DNA from: SZUA-36 sp963704855
GTDB lineage: Bacteria > Pseudomonadota > Gammaproteobacteria > Xanthomonadales > SZUA-36
Length of the DNA: 64,000 nucleotides
Assembly: GCA_963704855.1 (NCBI GenBank)
Contig: CAVPHY010000002.1
Span: 1-64,000, forward strand
Direction: 5' to 3'
The notes below the pieces were generated by a model that was not told the DNA's origin, searched no databases, and saw only the letters and a list, made by a program, of their open reading frames with translations. Each line of letters begins with the position of its first letter. The stretch's first letter is position 1. Positions 44,767 to 52,479 of this stretch are shown piece after piece. The position numbers and the translations under genes were made by a program.

Positions 44767-45285
44767 ATGTTCGAAACGCAAAAAGAAAAAAACAAAATTA
44801 GCGTAAAAATCTCGCTAAGCATCTTTCTTCTGGTGCTTCTCACAAGTTTTTGGGTACGGGCGCAGGCCCAGATCCACAGTGATGCCACAGGTGATAAACA
44901 CTCAGCACACATAAAAAGAGATCCAGGCGCGGATACGGCCAGGTTTATTGTGGAACAGGAAATTCCCACAAAAATGCAATTGCCTGAGATTCAATTTGAC
45001 TCATGCCAGGCATTCATCACGCTTCAGTATTATCAGCGAGATACCCTGGCCAGGGTGGAAGCCACCGTTGAGAATGAGGCGTGTATAACATCCATGGGTG
45101 AGTATGAGTTGTTATTCAATATACGTGATGAGAATGGAGTTTCCCGAAATCTATCGTTTAGTGAGGCCTGGGAGCAGAAAGATGATTCACTGCTGAAATC
45201 TTCCAAAGACTACCCTATCGGGGAAAACGTGACCCTAAAAAGGGTTGTAGCGCAAAATGTTCATTGTAAATGCACAGACTTGTAG
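44767..45285 (+). CDS. Exported hypothetical protein
   Basis: A 172-residue protein with an N-terminal signal sequence (KISLSIFLLVLLTSFWVRAQ, cleavage near AQA). The mature part has Cys residues (FDSCQAFITLQYY; NEACITSM; HCKC) that may form disulfides, and a beta-rich pattern like a small extracellular domain. No family recognised. The start at 44767 has GGAGA upstream. It is the only rightward exported gene of the cluster. Sequence between 44454 and 44766 shows nothing I recognise. Confidence 0.6.
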   Translation: MFETQKEKNKISVKISLSIFLLVLLTSFWVRAQAQIHSDATGDKHSAHIKRDPGADTARFIVEQEIPTKMQLPEIQFDSCQAFITLQYYQRDTLARVEATVENEACITSMGEYELLFNIRDENGVSRNLSFSEAWEQKDDSLLKSSKDYPIGENVTLKRVVAQNVHCKCTDL

Positions 45286-45843
45286 CATTATCATACCTGT
45301 TATTTGTATAAAGAGAACACTGACAACCACCGATCTCTCACCGCTATCTCCGACTCAATAGCCGCGGGCGTCTTAAAGGAAATCCAGGACACCCAAAACA
45401 ATTCTCTATCGGTTCGTACCAACTTAAGCCAGATTCATACAGACATTGAGAGTCAACAAACAACAATCTGAGTTCGGGCAAATTTGTGAGCGCACAGGAG
45501 CCCCAATATCGCTAGAGGCCGGAGGGATTCCCACCCCCTGGTCAGAACAAAAATGTACAGCCGTAACTTCCGCTATTGGCCGCGAGCCGACCTCTTTGCT
45601 CACACGGTATGAAGGTCTGCTCCTGAGCGCAAAGCGGTCGCTAAAGAGACGCACAATTCGATGTTGATTTAGGCAGCAAACGGCCAAAAGGCGATATGCG
45701 TTATAACGAAAGAGCCGCCAGTGATTGACGGCTCAATATGGTGATCAGTTTACGTATGATCACGTAAACAATTTCAATGACAGTTGTCCTGCCTTCGGCA
45801 TCAATATGAGCATGGCTCGGTCGTCTAGAAAACCAGCCTCATC
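45286..45843. other. Gap without a recognised gene
   Basis: Short open frames here lack start signals and homology-like sequence. A hairpin GAGCCG (45712-45717)/CGGCTC (45729-45734), followed on the minus strand by TTTCG, probably terminates the 87-residue gene to its right. Confidence 0.5.
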
Positions 45844-46107
45844 CTACTTACCACGGCGATATTTTTCCCCCTGACCAGGGTCGGCAATAACAGGCCCGCG
45901 AACAGGAACCGTTACTGATGAGAGTCTTGACTTACCGACACGATTTTTATTCCCCTGGCCAGGATCGATCATCTCAGGGCCACGGAACAATTCTTGAGCT
46001 AAGAGGTGATTAATCCAATGGCTAATGCTTACACCATCGAAGCTTGCATATGAGGACGAAGCTGCACACATCAGTGACGCGATAAGAAAAACTTTTAGCA
46101 ATTTCAT
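45844..46107 (-). CDS. Small exported protein with a tandem 17-residue repeat
   Basis: An 87-residue protein with a signal peptide (MKLLKVFLIASLMCAASSSY-AS). The mature part ends in two related units, GPEMIDPGQGNKNRVGK and GPVIADPGQGEKYRRGK, both with the DPGQG core and a basic end. No family is recognised; it could be a secreted peptide precursor or a short surface ligand. The start is well supported (GGAGGTT 4 bases upstream). It carries the full promoter architecture (box B at 52 bp, element B at 161 bp). Confidence 0.65.
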   Translation of the reverse strand: MKLLKVFLIASLMCAASSSYASFDGVSISHWINHLLAQELFRGPEMIDPGQGNKNRVGKSRLSSVTVPVRGPVIADPGQGEKYRRGK

Positions 46108-46158
46108 AGTAAACCTCCACTAGTAGTTAAACCAAATTTCTCCTCACACGGCCTTGGC

Positions 46159-46219
46159 CGCTATCGGATCGGGAGGTTATTGGATTGTTGTTTGCAGGCT
46201 TATAGGAATAACTTGCGAA
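46159..46219 (-). promoter_or_regulatory. Upstream box, copy B
   Basis: Same box as copy A, 52 bp before the 87-residue gene start; first GCGAC of element B lies exactly 121 bp from the first box base. Confidence 0.75.
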
Positions 46220-46267
46220 GCAATAGCATTCCACAAACCAGATACTAGGCCTGGAAGCGCTCTTGTG

Positions 46268-46306
46268 GTTATCAGAATTGCGACGGAAAACATGGCTTTT
46301 GCGACA
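46268..46306 (-). promoter_or_regulatory. 39 bp direct-repeat element, copy B
   Basis: GCGAC half-sites at 46280 and 46301 (21 bp apart), flanked by GTTATC and GCGACA as in the other copies. Confidence 0.8.
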
Positions 46307-46515
46307 TGTTTTCGCCTAGCAAAGATGTAGGGCAGCATTACCCGGGGAACCGGGATACGCGGGCATCGAACTGGTTTTCACTACCCCAGCTAAAACGTTC
46401 GTGATCCAGCGATACCAGCAACAGAATCGTTTATAAAAGATTATTTATTAAGTTATTGATCGCATTTATACGGTTATTAACATTTAACCAGCATCGTCTA
46501 ACGCACTCTTAAAGA

Positions 46516-46914
46516 TCAATCATGGTGTTTTTGATAGCAGGTGGGTGTTAAGCCAAATTTCGTTTTAAAACAACTCGCAAAATATGCCTGGGAAGAAAAA
46601 CCGACGGCCCTGGTCACCTGCCCCACTTGCATTCCCTGCTGCAGAAACTCCAAAGACCGTCGCAGCCTGTAGCTGCGCAGGTATTCAGAAGGCGTACGTC
46701 CCGCCAGGGCTTTCAACCGGCGCTGAACCTGGCGTTTACTGAGTGAAAGCTCGGTTGACAGTTCAGTGAGATCAAAGTCCTTATCAGCGTAATGGTGTGA
46801 GACCGACTGATCCAAAGACCTGAGGAAATCCCTATCCCGTTGCATGGTAACGGGCCCGGGGTATTCATCATTTTTGCCGTTAAGCTGCATCGCGAGAAGC
46901 CCTGGATCATTCAC
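46516..46914 (-). CDS. AraC-type DNA-binding protein, short
   Basis: A protein of up to 132 residues that is almost entirely an AraC-type HTH domain: LTELSTELSLSKRQVQRRLK (first HTH), LRSYRLRRSLEFLQQGMQVG and VTRAVGFSSQAYFASCFKTK (second HTH, family signature). No sensor or receiver domain is attached. The stretch before the HTH (RDFLRSLDQSVSHHYADKDF) is the linker normally found at the C-terminus of hybrid two-component regulators, so the gene may be a detached piece of one, or a stand-alone activator. Its HTH resembles that of the hybrid regulator at 55046. The start is uncertain (GTG 46914 or ATG 46890). Element G lies 124 bp upstream, suggesting autoregulation. Confidence 0.75.
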   Translation of the reverse strand: MNDPGLLAMQLNGKNDEYPGPVTMQRDRDFLRSLDQSVSHHYADKDFDLTELSTELSLSKRQVQRRLKALAGRTPSEYLRSYRLRRSLEFLQQGMQVGQVTRAVGFSSQAYFASCFKTKFGLTPTCYQKHHD

Positions 46915-47037
46915 CTCTCTCTATTTCCAGTCGACTTGCCAACACGAGCCTGCTGGAGAAAATCACGTCCGCACAGCCATTGCAGCGCGGTCGATCGTTT
47001 CGACAGGTAACAGCTTAAACCGCGGGATAATCCCATC

Positions 47038-47076
47038 GTTAGCAATAAAGCGACCAATGTCATTGATTTTGCGACA
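47038..47076 (-). promoter_or_regulatory. 39 bp direct-repeat element, copy G (upstream of the AraC gene)
   Basis: Half-sites GCGAC at 47050 and 47071. No upstream box accompanies it. It is the only copy before a regulator gene. The remaining 46915-47220 sequence holds the terminator of the next gene. Confidence 0.75.
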
Positions 47077-47133
47077 AAATCAGATATTGGATCAAAACGA
47101 TGGAACGTATTGGGGAGGACAATCCGGATATCC

Positions 47134-47172
47134 GGACACCCACAAACCCGGAGGACGGGTCTGTGGATGTCC
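47134..47172 (-). terminator. Long hairpin downstream of the lectin/Kelch gene
   Basis: A 17 bp stem with three mismatches (47134-47150 with 47156-47172) and a GAGGA loop, 50 bp after the stop codon at 47221. No T-run follows, so it could be a rho-type end or processing site. Confidence 0.55.
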
Positions 47173-47220
47173 TCGTTCAATGCACTAATTAATTATCCTA
47201 TCAACATTCAGGGTGCAGAC

Positions 47221-48888
47221 TCACAACCAAGGCTGTCCAGATATGTCCTGAATCATTTGCTCCAATTCAACTGCTGCCGGTCCCGCGACAAAATCCTTGG
47301 GCGGGCTCTCTCCATCGGTTTTCTTGATTGCGCTGAGTAACTGGGCACAAGCCTCTGTGATCAATCCGTCGTCAATCAGATCACCAGTATTCTCGATCAT
47401 GTTGATAAACGCGCCGAGGCGGCCATCCGCTGAGTTACCGGAACCACTGCCCTCAAGCGATCCGTCAGCGATGGATTCATCAATAAGAGTCAGGGTATTA
47501 TCGACCTGTTCAGAGGGGGTCAATTCAGCGACGTATTCCCAGGTGTCATCACCCATGCTTCCACCGATCCCACCAAACAGGACTACACGATTGCGCTCGG
47601 AATCATAGGCCATGCCGTGCTGTGATCTTGGTCCCGGAGCGTGGCTTGGAGTTGTCTGGGTCCAATCAAACCCGTCGTACTCCCACGTGTTATTCAGATC
47701 TGTTCCGGAGGGGTACGAAGGACCATACCCACCAAACAGGACCAACCGTTGACGTGCACTGTCGTAGACCATCGCATGCCCCCAGAGGCTACCGGGTGAT
47801 GTCGGGGTGTTCACCATGCTCCAGTTGACGCCATCGAATTCCCACGTTGGGGCATCTGCGAGTCCAGGATCACCCACAACACCCGAGCCAAACAAGACCA
47901 CCCTGTTGCGCGCCGCATCAAATGCCATCGCTGCCAGGTCTGCCGGCGGGGGCGAAGTCAGCGTAATGACTTCAGACCAGTCAAAGCCATCGTAAGCCCA
48001 GGTGTCATCGTAACCACCGGAGAAACCTTGCCCGCCAAACATGACCATGGTATTGGAATGGCTATCAAAGGCCATGGACATCTGATCCATGGCTGGCGGC
48101 GAATGCGTCGTGACTATTTGTTGCCAGTCATTACCATCGTATTCCCAGGTCTCTGCGTATAAAGTTGCCGTATCTCGGTCCCCGCCACCGTAAAGCACGA
48201 CACGCTGACGATTGCTGTCATACGCCATGGCGTGCCAGAAGCGTGCTGCCGGCGCATTGGCAGTGACCACCTGTGTCCAGGATGTACCATCAAACTCCCA
48301 GGTGTCGGACAGGGGTCCATAAGGCGGGTTGAAACTGCGCCCACCGAACATAACGACAACCTGTCGGTTGCTGTCGTAGGCCATAGCCATACTCCAACGG
48401 GCGATTTCCTGGTCGACGGAAGCCATTGTCCAGTCGGGCAGTACATTTTCGTATTCAAACTCCAAAATTGCACCGATACAATGGCCATCGCAATTCAGGT
48501 CGTTCCATGTGCCTGTGTCGCCGATCTCGGCACAGTTTTCACCTGTACCTCCATTGGGTTCATATGGTTGGTTCCAGCTTAAAAAATTGGTCGGTGAACC
48601 ATCGCTCCAAACCCAATCACCTTCTGTTACCTGATCCGAGAGCCCGATCCACCAAGCTGCATTCCAAGGGACGATGCTGGCCACGAATTCGTTCTCTTCG
48701 GCGTCGCCGATTGATGCCAGGTGACCGCCGAGCGCCACCGCCTGGCTCTCAGCCTCATGCCAGTTCTGGCAGCTGGTTTCTACGTAATATTCACGACCCT
48801 CGTTTACAAACGGGCCGGTCAAATCTGCATATGCACCGCTAGTCAATACAAAAGCTAAACCAGTAATGACAAGTTTTAATAGTCTCAT
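47221..48888 (-). CDS. Exported C-type lectin/Kelch beta-propeller protein
   Basis: A ~555-residue exported protein. After the signal peptide comes a C-type lectin-like domain (~20-150): ALGGHLASIGDAEENEFVAS, WWIGLSDQ, YEPNGGTGENCAEIGD and TWNDLNCDGHC. EPN and WND are the calcium/sugar-binding motifs of mannose-type lectins. Then six Kelch units follow, each of the form AMAYDSNRQRVVLYGG ... TWEYDGNDW, enough for a six-bladed propeller. The C-terminal ~100 residues (ACAQLLSAIKKTDGESPPKD) match a segment common in large exported proteins. It is probably a surface or secreted carbohydrate-binding protein. Start 48888 has GGAG upstream. Confidence 0.82.
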   Translation of the reverse strand: MRLLKLVITGLAFVLTSGAYADLTGPFVNEGREYYVETSCQNWHEAESQAVALGGHLASIGDAEENEFVASIVPWNAAWWIGLSDQVTEGDWVWSDGSPTNFLSWNQPYEPNGGTGENCAEIGDTGTWNDLNCDGHCIGAILEFEYENVLPDWTMASVDQEIARWSMAMAYDSNRQVVVMFGGRSFNPPYGPLSDTWEFDGTSWTQVVTANAPAARFWHAMAYDSNRQRVVLYGGGDRDTATLYAETWEYDGNDWQQIVTTHSPPAMDQMSMAFDSHSNTMVMFGGQGFSGGYDDTWAYDGFDWSEVITLTSPPPADLAAMAFDAARNRVVLFGSGVVGDPGLADAPTWEFDGVNWSMVNTPTSPGSLWGHAMVYDSARQRLVLFGGYGPSYPSGTDLNNTWEYDGFDWTQTTPSHAPGPRSQHGMAYDSERNRVVLFGGIGGSMGDDTWEYVAELTPSEQVDNTLTLIDESIADGSLEGSGSGNSADGRLGAFINMIENTGDLIDDGLITEACAQLLSAIKKTDGESPPKDFVAGPAAVELEQMIQDISGQPWL

Positions 48889-48936
48889 AATAATCTCCAC
48901 TAATTGCCTTAGGATTTCTCCTCCAACGGCCTGAAC

Positions 48937-48998
48937 CGCTATCGGCTCGCGAGGTTAGTGAATTTTTTTCTGCAGACTTATCAGAAAAACCTGGCGAA
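48937..48998 (-). promoter_or_regulatory. Upstream box, copy C
   Basis: More diverged than A/B (CGCTATCGGCTCGCGAGG), 49 bp from the lectin/Kelch start; distance to the first GCGAC of element C is again exactly 121 bp although the intervening sequence is unlike that in A/B. Confidence 0.7.
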
Positions 48999-49045
48999 TG
49001 GACAGTGCTCAGTAGCTGAATTTTAGGTTCGAAAACTAATTGTTG

Positions 49046-49084
49046 GTTATCAAAATAGCGACCAAGATTTTCGTTTTTGCGACA
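49046..49084 (-). promoter_or_regulatory. 39 bp direct-repeat element, copy C
   Basis: Half-sites GCGAC at 49058 and 49079; minus strand begins TGTCGCAAAA and ends TTTTGATAAC. Confidence 0.8.
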
Positions 49085-49123
49085 ACTATTTGTCTTGAAG
49101 TTGATCTTGGAAATTGACAACGC

Positions 49124-49146
49124 CGGGCCGCCAATGAGGCGACCCG
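49124..49146 (-). terminator. Hairpin downstream of the PKD-domain gene
   Basis: CGGG-c-CGCC pairs with GGCG-a-CCCG around AATGA, 16 bp after the stop codon. No T-run. Confidence 0.4.
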
Positions 49147-49161
49147 ACATCAAAATATCAA

Positions 49162-50154
49162 TCACTGGACCAAAAAACTGCTTACGCAGGAAGGATCAAC
49201 GGTGTATTCCGACTCGTCTCCGGATATGACCGTCACCAGGTATTCACCCGGTGCTGAGTAATTGGAGACCTTCAGGTTGAAATGCCAATATCCATCGCCA
49301 CGGTATTCAAACATGTTTCCATCCATCCCGAGACCAGCTGAGAGTGCATCATCGCTGACATCCGCTCCCGGCTCACCGGTAGCCGGCGTATGAATGACCT
49401 GAATAACCGGCGCAGCAACGAGGTCACCCGCCTGCAACTCGAAGCCTTCGCTATCAAAGAGCTTCATCATCATGGGAAGAACCCGGTTCTTCCTGGCGCC
49501 GACAGGGTGATCGGCTGACATCGGTGGCGCGAAGCCTTCACAGGAGACGAGATTGACTGGTTCCACCGTGACACCACAGGAATCGATTGCGAGCAGGTTT
49601 CCACCGCTATCAAAAGAGGCGGCACAGACCGTGTAATCACCCGGGTACTGGTAATCGTGACTCGCCGGGAACCACGAGTTCTCCTTGGTGCCATCGCCCC
49701 AATCCCAGTAAATTGTATCGACTTCCGGGCATGTCATTGACCCTGTATAGCCATTGAGTTGAACGGTCAATCCGTCGATGAAGCTCTGCGGATCTTCGCT
49801 GGGCGGGCAATTCAGGTGCAGGATGTAATCGCATTCGTCGATCGCCTGCAAAACTATTCTCACGTCACAAAGCGATACGATATTCCATTCCGTACCGGGC
49901 ATGACGGTGTAATCTATCCATTGGCAGTCAACCCCATCCCAACCGCATGACCAGAGTTGCAGCACGCTGCCTTCCGAGGCGACTTCGATCTCCAGAGTTT
50001 CGCCAAAATTCATGACGGTATAGTCCGCCCCATCTATCGTGAAGCCGCCATTAGGGGACAAGCAATGGAGCGTAGCCGTATCGCCCGCCCATACCGTCAC
50101 CGAACTACACAGTACCAACGCAGCGATGAACGCAGCCGTATATTTGAGTTTCAT
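49162..50154 (-). CDS. Exported PKD-domain protein with PxKF-like C-terminus
   Basis: A 330-residue exported protein (signal peptide cleaved near VWA). A Cys-rich N-terminal half is followed by a PKD domain (IYWDWGDGTKENSWFPASHD then GDYTVCAASFDSGG), and a C-terminal domain from ~CEGFAPPM to the end, containing ARKNRVLPMMMKLFDSEGFE and YWHFNLKVSNYSAPGEYLVT. This domain is clearly homologous to the end of the neighbouring gene 50269-51081 and resembles PxKF-type domains (VPVKF...W..Y.L). Start 50154 has GGAGGTT upstream. No box or element lies directly upstream; the gene probably shares the transcript of 50269-51081. Confidence 0.75.
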   Translation of the reverse strand: MKLKYTAAFIAALVLCSSVTVWAGDTATLHCLSPNGGFTIDGADYTVMNFGETLEIEVASEGSVLQLWSCGWDGVDCQWIDYTVMPGTEWNIVSLCDVRIVLQAIDECDYILHLNCPPSEDPQSFIDGLTVQLNGYTGSMTCPEVDTIYWDWGDGTKENSWFPASHDYQYPGDYTVCAASFDSGGNLLAIDSCGVTVEPVNLVSCEGFAPPMSADHPVGARKNRVLPMMMKLFDSEGFELQAGDLVAAPVIQVIHTPATGEPGADVSDDALSAGLGMDGNMFEYRGDGYWHFNLKVSNYSAPGEYLVTVISGDESEYTVDPSCVSSFLVQ

Positions 50155-50216
50155 AATTAACCTCCAAGATTCCGAAAATAAAAACATCTAAGAAAAGCAT
50201 GGAAAAGCATGGACAC

Positions 50217-50236
50217 CCACGCTTTACTAGGCGTGG
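50217..50236 (-). terminator. Weak hairpin between the two PxKF-like genes
   Basis: CCACGC and GCGTGG with an 8-base loop, in the 114 bp between the genes. It lacks a T-run and may only attenuate read-through. Confidence 0.3.
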
Positions 50237-50268
50237 ATGCCCGCAACGCAGACCCCCCTCAATAACCA

Positions 50269-51081
50269 CTACCGCACCACAAACTCCGCCGTGCAGGTCG
50301 GTGTCTCTAACATGTATTCGGCGGTGTCACCGCTTTCCATGAAGACCGTGTAAGTGCCCGGAGCGGTATAGCTGCCGGTCTTCAGATTGAACTGCCACCT
50401 GTCCTCAGCGGTGAAGACAAACTGGTTACCATCATCGCCAACACCCGCAGGTAATGCGTCAACTTCAATCAGGTCCTCGTCAGAGGTACCGAATTCGTAC
50501 CAGACCTGGACAACAGGCGGTGTGCTAACATCGATATCGGTGACTGCAAATCCATCCGCATCGAAAATTTCTGCTTTCAAGGGGAGAGCGCGATCGCGCT
50601 TAACTTTTACCGGTCCGCCCGCCATGGGTGGTTCAAAACCAACACAGACAAAACTTGGACCGAGCGGATCTATCTCGACAATTCCGCGGTGAAGACGATC
50701 ACACGGCAGATCATTCCAAAGACCGCCCCATGCCTGCTCGGAGACCCCGCAATTCTCGTTGGGCCCACCATTTGGCTCATATGTCGACCAGTTTGTGAAC
50801 GTAACAGGATCACCGTTGATCCAGGCCCATACCTCGGTGCCTTCATCATTTAATCCAATCCAGGTGCTACCCGAAAGCAGCCCATTGATAAAAGTCTGTT
50901 CATCCGCATCATTAATGGACACGAGGTGGCCACCCATGCTTACCGCTTCAGCCTCGGCTTGTGCCCACGTTCCTGAGCCAGTCAGGTGATACTCATGACC
51001 GTTATAGTCATATGCTTCAGCCGCCAGTACGCCAGCGCCAAAAAACACTATGGATATTCCCAGTAGTTTGAGTTTCTTCAT
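50269..51081 (-). CDS. Exported C-type lectin-like protein with PxKF-like C-terminus
   Basis: A 270-residue exported protein. Residues ~22-135 are a C-type lectin-like domain: SMGGHLVSINDADEQTFING, STWIGLNDEG, TYEPNGGPNENCGV and GGLWNDLPC; the EPN and WND motifs suggest mannose-type sugar binding with calcium. The C-terminal domain (~145-270) is homologous to that of 49162-50154: shared CxGFxPPM opening, KxxRxLPxxxxxFDxxGF, DALxAGxGxDGNxF, FNLKxxxYxAPGxY and SGD. Element D lies 232 bp upstream; no box is present. Confidence 0.8.
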   Translation of the reverse strand: MKKLKLLGISIVFFGAGVLAAEAYDYNGHEYHLTGSGTWAQAEAEAVSMGGHLVSINDADEQTFINGLLSGSTWIGLNDEGTEVWAWINGDPVTFTNWSTYEPNGGPNENCGVSEQAWGGLWNDLPCDRLHRGIVEIDPLGPSFVCVGFEPPMAGGPVKVKRDRALPLKAEIFDADGFAVTDIDVSTPPVVQVWYEFGTSDEDLIEVDALPAGVGDDGNQFVFTAEDRWQFNLKTGSYTAPGTYTVFMESGDTAEYMLETPTCTAEFVVR

Positions 51082-51312
51082 TTCAATTCCTCTCTAGAAA
51101 CCGCGACGATGCTATTGCCTGGTAAGAACAAGGAATCTATTCAGGGATATTCCTTGGTTGCTGGTTACCGCGCTGTTTACACCGCCCAGTATTTCCGGAT
51201 TTCAGTCATGTTTTCAGTGCCGTCATTCGCGGCCCATAAAAACCATGCAGGTTCTGATCCGGCTTCCACAGACTCCTGCCCGTGAAAGGTTAAGTTCAGG
51301 GGGTGCTGCGGT

Positions 51313-51351
51313 GTTATCAAAAAAACGACCAGAACTTTCGATTTTGCGACA
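51313..51351 (-). promoter_or_regulatory. 39 bp direct-repeat element, copy D
   Basis: Half-sites at 51325 (ACGAC, one mismatch) and 51346, 21 bp apart. It lies 232 bp before the lectin/PxKF-like gene, further than in the other copies, and no box is found. Otherwise 51082-51440 contains nothing recognised. Confidence 0.75.
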
Positions 51352-51440
51352 AAGCTGGGCTTGGCGTGATCAACATGTGGACGGTGAGTCAGTTAAGTCG
51401 CATGTTGCTATTTATGAACCGCTCACTGGCAGGAATAAAA

Positions 51441-51464
51441 GAGCCACCAGGGAGATGGTGGCTC
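51441..51464 (-). terminator. Intrinsic terminator of the gene at 51486
   Basis: GAGCCACCA and TGGTGGCTC pair perfectly with a 6-base loop; on the minus strand TTTTATT follows. Confidence 0.85.
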
Positions 51465-51485
51465 TCTGCTTGGGTTCAGGAAGAA

Positions 51486-52079
51486 TTACTGATCATCATC
51501 GCTGACCGCATGAGTAAATAGACGGATCGTCGCAAAAGACCCGTTGATATAGCCCGGCAACCCGGCGATATTGGCAATCGTGTTGGTTACCAACCAACCC
51601 CCGATGATTCCGGGTGGGGCGTCTATGATTCTAAGCGCATAAGATGCGATTCCAAGGGGGTATTCAGGTATATCCAATGACAACAATCCTCCTTGCCCCT
51701 CTGCGATAAGCTCCATGCCATCAACGGTAATTTTAAAATATACCGGAAATCGGTCAAAAGGATTATCCCACCCGATGCCAGAGGAGTCTCCGCATGTAAG
51801 AACGTGGCCGATTTTCTTTATGCTTTCATGCATAACAAGACCGCTCGTTTTCTTTGAGTGTAAGGAGTAAATGTCGTAGATTGTGGCGAAATTTGGAGGA
51901 TACGGAATGCCAATGTCAATACAGTCCTGGAGATCGACTGGAACCTCCGACTCAAAGGAACGGAAGACGTAAGTGATCTCATCAAAATCTTCGGCATCTG
52001 CGAACGCCATACCTGGCATGAGAACAATAATACCCAGTAGCAAAATGAACGCTTTCAGTATATGGAATTGAGTAGTCAT
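51486..52079 (-). CDS. Exported hypothetical protein
   Basis: A 197-residue exported protein (signal peptide ILLLGIIVLMPGMAFA). The mature part has two Cys (DLQDCIDIGIPYPP; VLTCGDSSGIG) and a beta-rich C-terminal half with GIASYALRIIDAPPGIIGGW. No family is recognised. The start is firm (GGAGGCAAGCT before ATG). It has the full promoter architecture (box E at 51 bp, element E at 160 bp) and its own terminator, so it is monocistronic. Confidence 0.65.
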   Translation of the reverse strand: MTTQFHILKAFILLLGIIVLMPGMAFADAEDFDEITYVFRSFESEVPVDLQDCIDIGIPYPPNFATIYDIYSLHSKKTSGLVMHESIKKIGHVLTCGDSSGIGWDNPFDRFPVYFKITVDGMELIAEGQGGLLSLDIPEYPLGIASYALRIIDAPPGIIGGWLVTNTIANIAGLPGYINGSFATIRLFTHAVSDDDQ

Positions 52080-52129
52080 AGCTTGCCTCCTTGTTGAAAA
52101 ACACAGGGCTACTGACAGCCCATCAGAGC

Positions 52130-52191
52130 CGCTATCGGATCGGGAGGTTATTGGATTGTTGTTTAAAGACTTATAGGAATAATCTGGCGAT
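52130..52191 (-). promoter_or_regulatory. Upstream box, copy E
   Basis: 51 bp before the start of the gene at 51486-52079; exactly 121 bp to the first GCGAC of element E. Confidence 0.75.
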
Positions 52192-52238
52192 GGGACAGCC
52201 TTCTCACACTTTATTTTGTGTCGTGACGCCGTTTAGGG

Positions 52239-52277
52239 GTGATCAAAAAAGCGACTGAAACTCCAGATTTTGCGACA
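52239..52277 (-). promoter_or_regulatory. 39 bp direct-repeat element, copy E
   Basis: Half-sites GCGAC at 52251 and 52272. No other signal seen in 52278-52336. Confidence 0.8.
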
Positions 52278-52336
52278 AAACGCGCTCCGGATCGTAACGA
52301 CGAGAACCCTGCACCTCTGACTAAACAATCCGAAAA

Positions 52337-52365
52337 GAAGAGCCGCCAGTTGTTGACGGCCCTTC
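52337..52365 (-). terminator. Intrinsic terminator downstream of the Ig-like protein gene
   Basis: On the minus strand GAAGGGCCG pairs with CGGCTCTTC (one G-U pair) and TTTTC follows. It lies ~115 bp after the restored stop codon at 52480. Confidence 0.75.
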
Positions 52366-52479
52366 GCAAGTTCGATCAATTATCTACTTGATAAAGAAAA
52401 GCAACGACACCCACATCTTCTCTATCTCCAAGTCATGGGTGTCTCAGCTCTTCATCAATGGTTCGTGTTTGATCCACTT

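Larger units (their letters stand above)
46159..46360. repeat. ~200 bp duplicated upstream block, copy B
   Basis: Partner of the block at 41556-41757. The region 46361-46515 beyond it holds nothing recognised. Confidence 0.85.

Noticed and set aside
46911..47180. Leftward 89-codon frame upstream of the AraC gene
   Set aside because: It overlaps the terminator hairpin and element G; no RBS and no domain.
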